Assembly: GCF_018905915.1 (NCBI RefSeq)
Contig: NZ_CP064782.1
Span: 1,984,001 to 2,048,000, forward strand
Direction of reading: 5' to 3'
DNA: 64,000 nucleotides
From: Azospira inquinata
GTDB lineage: Bacteria; Pseudomonadota; Gammaproteobacteria; Burkholderiales; Rhodocyclaceae
Shown here: piece after piece, positions 48,307 to 56,925 of the stretch
Layout: each line of letters starts with the position of its first letter
How positions within the stretch are numbered: the stretch's first letter is position 1
The notes under the pieces: model-generated
Databases searched by the model: none
Told to the model about the DNA's origin: nothing
Seen by the model: only the letters and a program-made list of their open reading frames with translations
Translations under genes and position numbers: made by a program

Positions 48307-49287
48307 TCAGACTTCCTCATCCACCGGGGGCTGGCGCAGCCGGTATTGGGCCCGGCCTTCCGGTTCGTGGTAGACCCGGATGAGGATTTCCCCCAAGAGC
48401 CCCATACCGATGAGCTGCACCCCCATGAGGCAGAGCATGACCCCGGTGATGAGCAGGGGCCGCCCGCCGATGGATTCGCCGCACAGCTTGAGAATCAGCA
48501 GCCAGGCCAGGGACAGGGTGCCGGGCAGCAGCAGCCAGAGGCCCACCCCGCCGAAGGCGTGGAGGGGCCGGTGCAGGTAGCGCAGCATGAACTTCATCAG
48601 CAGCAGGTCCAGCACCACCCGGAAGGTCCGGTCGATGCCGTACTTGGAGACGCCCCGGGTGCGGGCGTGGTGGCGCACCGGCACTTCCGTGATGCGGGCT
48701 CCCGCTTCGGCGGCGAGAACCGGGATAAAGCGGTGCAGCTCCCCGTAGAGGCGGATGCGGTGGATGATTTCTCCCCGGTAAACCTTGAGGGCGCAGCCGT
48801 AGTCGTGGAGGCGCACCCCGGTGGCCCAGGAAATGAGCCGGTTGGCCAGCATGGAGGGGAGTTTGCGGGAGAGGGCCTTGTCCTGCCGGTCCTTACGCCA
48901 GCCCGAAATCATGTCCACGCTGTCGTCCATTTTCAGCTGATCCACCAGGGCCGGGATGTCCGCCGGATCGTTTTGCAAGTCCCCGTCCAGGGTCACTACA
49001 AAGCGCCCGGTGGCGGCGTCGAAACCGGCTTGCAGGGCGGCGGTCTGGCCGTAGTTGCGCATCAGGTAGCGGGGCTTGAGCCAGGGGGTCTGGCGGGCCA
49101 GATCCCGCATGATCAGGGCGGTGTCGTCCCGGGAGCCATCGTCCACGCAGATGAGTTCAAAGGTCCAGCCCGTGGGCAGCAGGGCTTCCCCCACTTTGGC
49201 CACCAGGTCGGGCAGATTTTCCGCCTCGTTATAAACCGGAATGACGATGGAAACTTCGGGGCTGGCTTCGGGAGTATCAGGGCGCAT
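48307..49287 (-). CDS. GT2 glycosyltransferase, ArnC/DPM type
   Basis: A 326-residue polyprenyl-phosphate glycosyltransferase. The GT-A domain has SIVIPVYNEAENLPDLV, VDDGSRDDTAL, the metal motif DGDLQNDP and GWRKDRQDKALSRKLPS; two C-terminal membrane helices follow (about 235-260 and 270-300). Enzymes of this type load a sugar onto undecaprenyl phosphate, supplying ArnT-like transferases. It overlaps the next upstream gene by 11 bases. The sugar cannot be told from sequence. Confidence 0.9.
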   Translation of the reverse strand: MRPDTPEASPEVSIVIPVYNEAENLPDLVAKVGEALLPTGWTFELICVDDGSRDDTALIMRDLARQTPWLKPRYLMRNYGQTAALQAGFDAATGRFVVTLDGDLQNDPADIPALVDQLKMDDSVDMISGWRKDRQDKALSRKLPSMLANRLISWATGVRLHDYGCALKVYRGEIIHRIRLYGELHRFIPVLAAEAGARITEVPVRHHARTRGVSKYGIDRTFRVVLDLLLMKFMLRYLHRPLHAFGGVGLWLLLPGTLSLAWLLILKLCGESIGGRPLLITGVMLCLMGVQLIGMGLLGEILIRVYHEPEGRAQYRLRQPPVDEEV

Positions 49288-49951
49288 GGGGTGACTCGTG
49301 AGGGAGGGGGGCCGGGGCGGCGGGGCGGCGCCGGGCCGCCAGGGCCGGGCCCAGGGTGAAGAGGGCGTAGGTTACCAGCATCGGGTCCAGGAGGTAATCC
49401 CAGAGGTTATCCCCGTCCAGCAGACCGGCGCCGAAGGCAAACAGATCCAGGCCCAGGATCACCGCCAGCGCGGGGGCGCCCCGCAGGGCCAGGAGGCCTA
49501 GGAGCACCAGGGCGCCGAGGAAAATCGGGGCCTGGGCGGCAAAGCCCCAGCGATAGGCGTCCAGGGGCAGATTGGAGAGGGCCGTGGGGTAGAGCAGGGC
49601 GGCACCCAGGAGGGTGGTCACCAGGAGGCCGAGGCGCTGACGGGGCGGCCATTGCCAGCCCGCCAGGCTCAGGAGGCAGAGCTGGAGGGTGGTGGGGCTC
49701 ACGTCGTTCCAAAAGCCGCGCAGATACTGGCAGAGGGACGTGCCCCCCAGGGGAATCAGGCTCAGAGCGCCGATCCCCAGGGCCAGGGCCCAGGACGCCC
49801 AGGGACGGGCGATCCAGGGGAGTGAAAATGGAGAATGAGGCGGGACGCCCTTCTCCTGGCATTTTTTTGACCAGCGGCGCACCAGCCAGACCCCCACCGT
49901 GCCCACCATCACCGCCTGGGAGATCAGGCCGAAAATCAAGGGAGCGTTCAT
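49277..49951 (-). CDS. Hypothetical multi-span membrane protein
   Basis: A 224-residue protein with about six hydrophobic segments and short loops; the N-terminal one (about 5-24) is followed by a basic stretch (RRWSKKCQEK). No named family is recognised. It lies between the BNR-domain gene and the GT2 gene, overlapping each by a few bases (4 upstream, 11 downstream), so it is translated with them and may be part of the same membrane machinery. Confidence 0.75.
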   Translation of the reverse strand: MNAPLIFGLISQAVMVGTVGVWLVRRWSKKCQEKGVPPHSPFSLPWIARPWASWALALGIGALSLIPLGGTSLCQYLRGFWNDVSPTTLQLCLLSLAGWQWPPRQRLGLLVTTLLGAALLYPTALSNLPLDAYRWGFAAQAPIFLGALVLLGLLALRGAPALAVILGLDLFAFGAGLLDGDNLWDYLLDPMLVTYALFTLGPALAARRRPAAPAPLPHESPHAP

Positions 49952-51201
49952 GGGCGGGCTCCCGGGGCGCTGGGGGGCGTGGATGCGGTGGAAGTCTGGG
50001 ACGGCGCAGCCAGGGGCAGGGCCGGGGCGGCGCCCCGGGGCAGCAGGGCGCCCTTGGGGGCCGGGCCCAGCCGGGCCGGGGTCAGGACCACCTGTTTAAT
50101 AGTCTGGCGGCGCCAGGTGTAGAGCACGTGGATGCGGCCTTGCCGGTCCTGGAGCAGGGCCGGGTAGGAAAATTCGTCGTCCCCGTTGGGGCTGTTTTCC
50201 AGGCTCAGGGCCGGCTGCCAGGTGGCTCCCTGATCCGTGGAGAGCCACAGGGCCAGCTGATTCCGGTCCTGGGCCTGGGGATTGGCGGCCAGCAGCAGGC
50301 GCCCATCCTGGAGGCGGAGCAGGGCTACGGAGGCATTGGGATTGGGGATGGGCAGGGGCGCCAGGGCGTGCCAGTGGGCGCCCCCGTCCCCGGAGCGGGC
50401 GGCCAGCACCCGGCCCGGGCCCGGCCCCGCGTCCCGCAGCAGGGCCAGCAGGCCCTGGTCCGTGGGGGCCACGGCGGGTTGGAGGGCGGGCCGGTCCCGC
50501 CCCTCCGCCCCCCGGCCCGGCAGCCGGGCCAGATCGGTGAGGCGGCCATCCGGGCCGATCTCCAGCCATTCCCCGTGCTTTTTCAGAAATTCATGGTAGG
50601 CGGGCAGGGCAAAAGCCCCCTGTTCCCGGGCCAGGGGCGGGGTACGTACCAGGGTGCTGATATTGAGGAAGGGGCCGGAGACTAGACGCCGGGCCGGGCT
50701 CCAATGCTGGCCCCCATCCGTGGAGATCTGGTGATTCAGGCTGGCCCCGGCCCAGCCCCCGTAGGCCACGGACACAAACCACAGATGGAGCCGTCCGGCC
50801 CCATCCACCCCCAGCACCGGATTGCCCAGCTTGCGCACATAGCGGCCCGTGGCGGCCTGGACCCCGGCCCGGTCGGCGATGGGGTGGGGAGCGGTCCATT
50901 CCCCGCTCCGGCTATGGTAGCGGGACAGGTAGAGGGCCACGTCCGGCGCCCCTTCCTTGCTGCCGGCAAACCAGGCGGCGGCTAGGTCCCCGTCCGGCAA
51001 TTCGGCCAGGGTGGCGGCGTGGGCCGTGGGGGCGGCCCGGGGCAACAGGGTGGCGGAAAGCCGGGGGGCCAGGGGCGTGGCCGGGGGCGTTACCGGGCGG
51101 AAAGCCGGGGTGGGGGGGGTGTGCAGCAGGCGCCCGGCGGCGGCCCCCAGGCCCAGAATCAGGGCCAGGGCGCCCAGGCGCCGGGTGCGGGAGGCGCTCA
51201 C
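49948..51201 (-). CDS. BNR-repeat (sialidase-like) exported protein
   Basis: A 417-residue protein with an N-terminal hydrophobic signal or anchor (about 8-23) and a six-bladed propeller-type body. Three Asp-box motifs are clear: STDGGQHW (160-167), SGDGGAHW (270-277) and STDQGATW (321-328). The region NGDDEFSYPALLQDRQGRIH, then YTWRRQTIK, is typical of the sialidase-like glycosidase superfamily. Whether it cleaves sialic acid is unknown; the full set of catalytic Arg/Glu/Tyr residues could not be placed. The GTG start overlaps the ArnT-like stop (GTGA). It probably works in the periplasm on a glycan. Confidence 0.82.
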   Translation of the reverse strand: MSASRTRRLGALALILGLGAAAGRLLHTPPTPAFRPVTPPATPLAPRLSATLLPRAAPTAHAATLAELPDGDLAAAWFAGSKEGAPDVALYLSRYHSRSGEWTAPHPIADRAGVQAATGRYVRKLGNPVLGVDGAGRLHLWFVSVAYGGWAGASLNHQISTDGGQHWSPARRLVSGPFLNISTLVRTPPLAREQGAFALPAYHEFLKKHGEWLEIGPDGRLTDLARLPGRGAEGRDRPALQPAVAPTDQGLLALLRDAGPGPGRVLAARSGDGGAHWHALAPLPIPNPNASVALLRLQDGRLLLAANPQAQDRNQLALWLSTDQGATWQPALSLENSPNGDDEFSYPALLQDRQGRIHVLYTWRRQTIKQVVLTPARLGPAPKGALLPRGAAPALPLAAPSQTSTASTPPSAPGARP

Positions 51202-52883
51202 TGTTCCGTCCCCCGGGGGGCGGCGGGGCTCAGGGGCACCAGTTCAAAATAGCGCACGGTGGAATAGAGGGGGTCCAGGCTGTGCCGGGCCAGGGCTTCT
51301 TTCCATTCCCGGCTGCCAGCCCCTTCCCGGGCGAAGCGGATGCCCGAGCCCCGGGAAGACAGCACCCGGTATTGGCCCAGGGGCCGCAGGGCCTTGCCCA
51401 GGGGCGCCAGTTGGGCGGCGAGCCGGTCCACGTCTTCACTGCGGGCGAAGACCAGGAGCCCGGGGGGAGCGACCAGGGCCGGGTCTTCCAGCTTGCTGCT
51501 CTGGCTCAAGGAGCGGTGCAGGAGCATGGGCAGGAGGGCGGGCTGGGGACCGTCGAACATGAGCACCGGGCGCTGGGCGGTGAGGGCCAGCACTTCCGGC
51601 GGCACCCGGTTCACCCCCAGGGCGGGGAAGGTAACGGCAAACAGGGTGAGCCAGGTGAGCAGGGCGGCGCCCGCCAGCTGGGCCGGGCGGGGACGGAAAC
51701 CAGCCCAGGCCAGCCAAGCCAGGGGGAGCACCAGCCACAGCCAGCCTGCCAGATGGAACCAGGCGGCAAAGGCGGCAAAGCCCCCGGCCAGCAATAGGGC
51801 GATGAGGGTGCCAGCCCGCAGTCCCCAGGCCCCCAGGGCCGGGCGGGAAGCCTCCGGGCGGCTCAAGGCATGGGCGCCTAACAGGGCCAGGGGTACCAGG
51901 GAGCCCACCAGATAGCGGTCAAAGGTTTTGATGAAAAAGAAGGGAACGAAGGTGAGCAGGAACCACAGCACCAGCATCCGGGCCGGGCCCGGCTCCCGGC
52001 GTACCCGCCAGGCGTAGCCCAGGAGGGCGAAGCTCCAGGGCAGGGCGATCTGGATCAGGCCCAGCAGGGATTCGGGGGAAAAGATGAAAAACTGCCGGGC
52101 TTCCAGTTCTTCCTGCAATTCGGCAGCGGAGGCTTCGGGAAAGCGCAGCCGCACCCAGACGAACCAGGGCAGGGCCAGGGCCAGAAACAGCAGGGCGGCC
52201 AGACTCAGGGGCGTGCGCTTGGCCCAGGCCTGGCGCCAGTCCCATTGCCGGGCCAGGAGCAGGGCCAGAATGCCGCCACCGCATACCAGGGCCACGATGG
52301 GGCCTTTGATGAGGAAACCGGCGGCCAGAAAGACCGCTCCCAGGATCAGATTGAGCCCACCCCGGCCCGCCTGCTGCCAGCGCAGGAAAAAGAGGAACGC
52401 CAGGGTGGAAAAGGCCGCCGTGGGAATATCCAGCATGAAGCGCCGGGATTCGCTGGCCAGTCCGAGCATGGAGAGCAGCAGGGCGGCGCTCCACAGCCCC
52501 GCTTTCGGAGTGCCCACCAGGCGCCGCCCTAGGGCGGCTCCCGCCGTCACCATAAGGGCGGCCAGGAGCACCACCACACCCCGTCCGGCGGGCAGGCTGG
52601 GGCCAAAGGTCTCATAGCTGGCCCGGCCCAGCCAGTACAGCATGGGGGGCTTTTTCAACCGGGGATGACCGTTTAGCACCGGCACCACCCAGGCATCCTT
52701 TTCCATCATTTCCAGGGGGGTGCGCAGGCTGAGGAAATACTCATCCTTGCCCGTAATGCCCGTGGGGGACTGGATACCCGGGGCCAGCACGGCCAGGGCC
52801 AGGAGAAAAATACCCACCAGGGTCAGCCGCCAGGAACGGGCGCTTTGCCCGAGGGCGGGGAGGGAAAGGGAGGAGGTAGTCAT
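51198..52883 (-). CDS. ArnT-like GT39/PMT-family glycosyltransferase
   Basis: A 561-residue membrane protein with about 11-13 helices. The first periplasmic loop has GKDEYFLSLRTPLEM with the catalytic Asp-Glu pair, followed by NGHPRLKKPPMLYWLGRASY, both features of ArnT-type enzymes that move a sugar from undecaprenyl phosphate to lipid A or another acceptor on the periplasmic side. It is the first gene of a five-gene run. A TATAAT with TG extension and a 7-bp-arm inverted repeat lies just upstream. The acceptor here is unknown. Confidence 0.88.
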   Translation of the reverse strand: MTTSSLSLPALGQSARSWRLTLVGIFLLALAVLAPGIQSPTGITGKDEYFLSLRTPLEMMEKDAWVVPVLNGHPRLKKPPMLYWLGRASYETFGPSLPAGRGVVVLLAALMVTAGAALGRRLVGTPKAGLWSAALLLSMLGLASESRRFMLDIPTAAFSTLAFLFFLRWQQAGRGGLNLILGAVFLAAGFLIKGPIVALVCGGGILALLLARQWDWRQAWAKRTPLSLAALLFLALALPWFVWVRLRFPEASAAELQEELEARQFFIFSPESLLGLIQIALPWSFALLGYAWRVRREPGPARMLVLWFLLTFVPFFFIKTFDRYLVGSLVPLALLGAHALSRPEASRPALGAWGLRAGTLIALLLAGGFAAFAAWFHLAGWLWLVLPLAWLAWAGFRPRPAQLAGAALLTWLTLFAVTFPALGVNRVPPEVLALTAQRPVLMFDGPQPALLPMLLHRSLSQSSKLEDPALVAPPGLLVFARSEDVDRLAAQLAPLGKALRPLGQYRVLSSRGSGIRFAREGAGSREWKEALARHSLDPLYSTVRYFELVPLSPAAPRGTEQ

Positions 52884-52886
52884 GAA

Positions 52887-52913
52887 CGGACCAGGAGTTG
52901 GTCCGGGATTATA
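52887..52913 (-). promoter_or_regulatory. Promoter and inverted repeat of the surface-sugar cassette
   Basis: On the minus strand an extended -10 (TGTTATAAT; hexamer at 52908-52913) lies 25 bases before the ArnT-like ATG. Between it and the ATG is an inverted repeat CGGACCA (52887-52893) / TGGTCCG (52899-52905) with a 5-base spacer, placed on the expected start of transcription; it could be an operator or 5' hairpin. Confidence 0.5.
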
Positions 52914-53024
52914 ACAAGGGGCGGCCCGCCCCCGGGCTGGCGCGGTGCGGAGGCCTGGGTGGGGCGGGCAAACGGGATGGGGCAGGCGGGCGGCAAGGCC
53001 CGTGGAACGGGACGGCCGGGGAGT

Positions 53025-53378
53025 TTAGGCGAAGGTATCCAGCAGATTCTGCACGTCCCCACTGGAGGCCGTGGTGCTCGTGGTTCCCTCCGTCTTGGTG
53101 GGCGCTTGGGACTGGTCCTTCTTGTTCGCTTCCTTGGCCTGTTGGGCTTCCAGCTGGGCGATTTGGGTCTGGATCATCTGGATTTGCAACTGGATAGCCT
53201 TGGCCTGGGTCTCCGCAGCCTTGGAATCCTGAGAATCCACCGCCTCCTGGGCCAGTTTCACCAACTGCTTTTCCAGATTCCCCAACTGCTTCCGCAGGGC
53301 CGCCAGCTGAGCGGCAATACTGGTATCCCCCGAAGCGGCGGCGGTGCCCGTGCTGGCACTCGAAATAGCAATACTCAT
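53025..53378 (-). CDS. FlxA-like small coiled-coil protein
   Basis: A 117-residue protein with a Ser/Ala/Thr-rich N-terminus, a long coiled coil (about 22-90, heptads such as QLAALRKQLGNLEKQLVKLA) and a disordered Thr/Ser-rich C-terminus ending DVQNLLDTFA. It resembles the FlxA family, known as flagellum-regulated but of unknown function. No signal peptide. Not in a flagellar cluster here. The lower-GC restriction island starts just beyond it. Confidence 0.78.
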   Translation of the reverse strand: MSIAISSASTGTAAASGDTSIAAQLAALRKQLGNLEKQLVKLAQEAVDSQDSKAAETQAKAIQLQIQMIQTQIAQLEAQQAKEANKKDQSQAPTKTEGTTSTTASSGDVQNLLDTFA

Positions 53379-53532
53379 GATCGTCTCCCAAAAAAGAATC
53401 GCCCGGGAAGGGCGTGGCAGGTTTATGACGGTTATCGGCTGGGAAGCGGAAATCTTTAGGGAGAAACGGGGGCCCCATTCGTGCGAATGCCTGATTTTTG
53501 CTGCTGTTGTGAGGTATGACGCTGGCGCTTAT

Positions 53533-55020
53533 TTAGCCTTTGACTTGAGCCGTTGAACAGGGCAAGGCGGCGCTTACCTCCCGGAATGCTGCCAACGCGG
53601 TCTCAAGGTGCTCAATGATCTTTTGTTGCAAAACGTCGGGAGGCGGTAAGTCGTCCAGGTTGTCGAGACTTTCGTCCTTCAGCCAAAAGATATCTAGACT
53701 CGCCTTGTCACGAACTATCAGTTCCTCGTAGCTAAAGAACTTAAAGCGCTCGGAGGCGATACGATCATGACGGTTCTCTGGGTGGTAGCAGGAGATGAAC
53801 TCTTGTAAGTCGTCCAACTTGAGCTGACGCGTCTTCAAGGTGAAGTGTTTGTTGGTGCGCAGATCATAGAACCAGATACCCTTGGTGTGGATCTGACCAT
53901 CCTTGGGCTTGGCATCAAAAAACACCACGTTGGCCTTTACCCCCTGGGCGTAGAAAATACCCGTGGGCAGTCGCAGGATAGTGTGTACATCACAGGTTTC
54001 CAGCAGCTTGCGGCGAATTTTCTCACCGGCGCCCCCTTCGAACAGCACGTTGTCCGGCAGCACTACGGCGGCCTTGCCGTCCACCTTCAGCATGCTGACG
54101 ATGTGTTGCAGGAAGTTGAGCTGCTTGTTGGAGGTGGTTTCCCAGAAATCCTGCCGCTCGTAGGTCAACGCCTCCTTGTCTTCCTCTCCTTCTTCATTGG
54201 TGATGGTCATGCTGCTCTTCTTGCCGAAGGGCGGGTTGGCCAGCACGTAATCCACCCTGTGCTTGGGTTCAGAGATAAGGGCATCAGAACGCTCGACCGA
54301 AGGCTCCCCATCCAGTTCGCCGATGTTGTGCAGGAAAAGATTCATCAGGCACATGCGGCGGGTATTAGGCACGATCTCGTTGCCGTGGAAGGTGCTGTCG
54401 CGGAGAAACTCTTTTTGACGTTTGTCCAGATGGGTGCCCGGGCGGGTCAGCCAGTTGTACACCCCGAGGAAGAAGCCGCCTGTACCACAGGCCGGGTCGG
54501 CAATGGTCTTCAGGGGTTCGGGCCTTACGCAGGCCACCATCGCCTCAATCAGTGCTCGTGGCGTGAAGTACTGGCCGGCGCCGCTTTTAGTATCCTCTGC
54601 GTTTTTTTGCAGCAGTCCTTCGTACAAGTCACCTTTGGTATCGGCATCCAGGCTGATCCAGTCCTCTGTGTCAATCATCTGAACCAGGCGTGAAAGCTTG
54701 GCTGGGTCCTGGATCTTGTTCTGAGCCTTGAAGAAAATGGCGCCAAGCATGCCCGGCTCTTGCCCCAACTGGTGCAGCGTGGCCAAGTAATGGGTTTCCA
54801 GCGGCTCACCGGTCTTGGCCTTCAAGCTGCTCCAGTCATAGCCCTTGGGGATGCGGCTGTCCCGGTTGTAGGGTTCCTGGGCGTATTCGTGGGCCAGTTT
54901 GAGAAACAGCAGGTAAGTCAGCTGTTCCAAGTAGTCGCCGTAACTTACGCCGTCATCACGCAGGGTATGGCAAAAATTCCAGACTTTCTGGACCAGGGTG
55001 GAGGAGTTCATTGCATTCAT
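53533..55020 (-). CDS. hsdM: Type I restriction-modification system methyltransferase subunit
   Basis: A 495-residue N6-adenine methyltransferase. The N-terminal HsdM domain is followed by the SAM motif DPACGTGGFFLGVYNW and the catalytic NPPF motif in VLANPPFGKKSS. With HsdS it forms the methylase core. An ATG nine bases further in is also possible. It is the last gene of the run, and is separated from hsdS by a gene remnant and 124 non-coding bases with repeats. Lower GC than the flanks points to horizontal origin. Confidence 0.95.
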   Translation of the reverse strand: MNAMNSSTLVQKVWNFCHTLRDDGVSYGDYLEQLTYLLFLKLAHEYAQEPYNRDSRIPKGYDWSSLKAKTGEPLETHYLATLHQLGQEPGMLGAIFFKAQNKIQDPAKLSRLVQMIDTEDWISLDADTKGDLYEGLLQKNAEDTKSGAGQYFTPRALIEAMVACVRPEPLKTIADPACGTGGFFLGVYNWLTRPGTHLDKRQKEFLRDSTFHGNEIVPNTRRMCLMNLFLHNIGELDGEPSVERSDALISEPKHRVDYVLANPPFGKKSSMTITNEEGEEDKEALTYERQDFWETTSNKQLNFLQHIVSMLKVDGKAAVVLPDNVLFEGGAGEKIRRKLLETCDVHTILRLPTGIFYAQGVKANVVFFDAKPKDGQIHTKGIWFYDLRTNKHFTLKTRQLKLDDLQEFISCYHPENRHDRIASERFKFFSYEELIVRDKASLDIFWLKDESLDNLDDLPPPDVLQQKIIEHLETALAAFREVSAALPCSTAQVKG

Positions 55021-55025
55021 TCCAT

Positions 55026-55140
55026 TGCTGCCGCAATCAAGTACCCATCAAGTATCAGATGGATTGCAACCGATTGTTTTAAATAAAGTTTGTTTTTCTA
55101 CTGCGACGGCAACTGCTGCTGCCATCAAATACCCATCAAG
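55026..55140. repeat. Imperfect 27-bp direct repeat upstream of hsdM
   Basis: Copies at 55026-55052 and 55114-55140 match at 24 of 27 bases (core TACCCATCAAG in both, ending the unit), 88 bp apart. They flank an AT-rich stretch immediately upstream of hsdM and could be duplication scars or control sites. Confidence 0.65.
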
Positions 55141-55144
55141 CAAA

Positions 55145-55382
55145 TCATGCCCAGCTAGGCACATAACGCCGGAGCTTGGGTGGGGCATCCGGGTCGTGCA
55201 GGCGGACAGCGCCAGCGCTCAGTGCTTCCTTGATCAGACGAGAGGCGGTCGCGCTGCTTTTCCGGGGCAATACCAAACTCCTGGGGCTCGGCATTGTTGT
55301 GCTTGAACTCCAGCCAGCCCGCTTCCTGGAGCGACACCCGAAATTTATGGACACGGCTGGCCCAATACGGTTCGTCACGCAT
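55145..55382 (-). pseudogene. Collapsed Schlafen/AlbA-type putative DNA-binding protein gene
   Basis: Two overlapping frames together look like the two ends of one ancestral protein. The first opens with MRDEPYWASRVHKF, then AGWLEFKHNNAEPQEFG, which resembles the conserved N-terminus of AlbA_2 (Schlafen-type ATP-binding) proteins, expected to continue ...IGEYISALANS. About 40 residues in, sense is lost, while the next frame supplies a plausible C-terminus, SRLIKEALSAGAVRLHDPDA, then PPKLRRYVPSWA. The central several hundred codons are missing, and the joint is frameshifted. The start overlaps the hsdS stop by 8 bases, so an intact ancestor was part of the operon. Family resemblance is from memory. 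Confidence 0.6.
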
Positions 55383-56925
55383 GGGAGGCTTCCTTTACCT
55401 TGCGTCCGCGAGGCTTCTTCGGCGCGACCTGCGCCGCCCGTTCGGCACGGATGCGCTCCAGCAGCACGCTGGCGGGTTCGTCCGCGGGGTCCTGGGGCAC
55501 CAGTTGGCCGGAGAAGGCGACACGCAGGATGTTTTGGCGCTGGGCAGTGGATTGTTTGAAGGAGAGTTCGATTGCCTGTCCTTGTTCCTCAATCGCTGCA
55601 AACTGCACGGCTAGCGCTCTGACGATTTCGACCTGCTCGTCAGTCGATGGTAGAGCCACTGGTAGTCTCGAAAATTTCCCAGCACTCAGATGGTTGATGC
55701 CGACACCGCCTGACAATCTGCGAAACACTCCTAGCTTTTGCATGGCCAAGAAGGAGTAAAAAGCAAATTCGGAGCCGACTCCTTGGGGCTGAAAGCGCAG
55801 CACGGTGTTCTGAAAGCAATACAGCCCGTCAACATTTGGCCAAATCGCAGGGCGACCAACATGCTCAGCGCTGCCAGATGCCTCGGTCAATAGGACATCC
55901 CCTACATGCAATTCGAAGGTATTTCGCTCCTGTTCGGAGAAGTCCATTTTCAGTACATCGGAAAAATCGATTCCCGCCTCAGTAATGTTGGCCGCGCGTA
56001 TGTATCTAGTCGGCGAAATTCCTTTGAGCTTGTCAGGGGACCGTTGACGACCCAACTGAACATCGCCTAGCTGTTCAACGCTTGCCCACACCCACCCCTC
56101 CGGTAGTTCCGGTAAATCGGTGGTGTCGGGTTGAACTGGCTCGGGGTATTTCTTCAGCCAGTCGCGGGGTGCAGGTTTGCCTTGTGCCTGGAACTTGGCG
56201 AGTTGCCTGGTTTCCCAGCGGGCGCGGCGTTCGGTGAGGATGCGTTGCAGCAGTTGGGCGCCGGTTTCGCCGGGTGGGTTTTGCTGACACCATTCGGCCG
56301 TCAGCGCCCCTTCCACGGCGGCCTTTAGCAGGGACTGGCGGTACTGGACCAGCTTCTGCTGCGCGGCCTTGAGCTCGGCCACCCCGGCATCGAGGTCGGA
56401 GAGCAGTTCTTCGAGTTTGGCGACGATGCGGGTTTGTTCGGCGGCGGGGGGCAATGGAAACCGTTGGGCAGCCAAATCACCCGTCTTTAGGTTATTGATG
56501 TTTGACCCCGCGGACAACTCTGATACTGATTTCCGATAAGACGGTGTTTGAAAGAAGTACTGAAAGTAGGTTGGCGACAAAAGGGCTGAGGGACGGATGC
56601 CCGTGCAAAAAGCACCGAATGAGCCTTTGAAACTACCGCCAAGAAACGAGCCTGCCTTCCCCACAATCTCTTTGCTTCCACTAGACGAAGCAACTACTAC
56701 ATCACCTTGGAGCAAGAGCTGTTCGGTGGAAATACTTCCGGACGGCACATAGACCAACTCGTCAAATGTAAGAGCTACACCAGAGATATTTGTAGCCCGA
56801 AGTACGGGCAGGAGCCCTTCCTTTGGCTCACTGGCTGATTGTTCGCGCTTATAGGTCACGCCACGAATAATCTGTGCGACCTCGCTCAGCTCTATATCTA
56901 TCCAACTCTTTGGGACGCTACTCAC
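55375..56925 (-). CDS. hsdS: Type I restriction-modification specificity subunit
   Basis: A 516-residue protein that reads the bipartite target. Two target-recognition domains (about 1-175 and 250-450) are separated by conserved helical spacers (KLEELLSDLDAGVAELKAAQ, about 180-215) and a similar C-terminal one (about 440-490). Start is GTG, overlapping the hsdR stop (GTGA). Each recognition domain is full length, so the system can have a defined target sequence, which cannot be read from the protein. AT-richer than the rest, as usual for variable hsdS genes. Confidence 0.94.
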   Translation of the reverse strand: MSSVPKSWIDIELSEVAQIIRGVTYKREQSASEPKEGLLPVLRATNISGVALTFDELVYVPSGSISTEQLLLQGDVVVASSSGSKEIVGKAGSFLGGSFKGSFGAFCTGIRPSALLSPTYFQYFFQTPSYRKSVSELSAGSNINNLKTGDLAAQRFPLPPAAEQTRIVAKLEELLSDLDAGVAELKAAQQKLVQYRQSLLKAAVEGALTAEWCQQNPPGETGAQLLQRILTERRARWETRQLAKFQAQGKPAPRDWLKKYPEPVQPDTTDLPELPEGWVWASVEQLGDVQLGRQRSPDKLKGISPTRYIRAANITEAGIDFSDVLKMDFSEQERNTFELHVGDVLLTEASGSAEHVGRPAIWPNVDGLYCFQNTVLRFQPQGVGSEFAFYSFLAMQKLGVFRRLSGGVGINHLSAGKFSRLPVALPSTDEQVEIVRALAVQFAAIEEQGQAIELSFKQSTAQRQNILRVAFSGQLVPQDPADEPASVLLERIRAERAAQVAPKKPRGRKVKEASHA

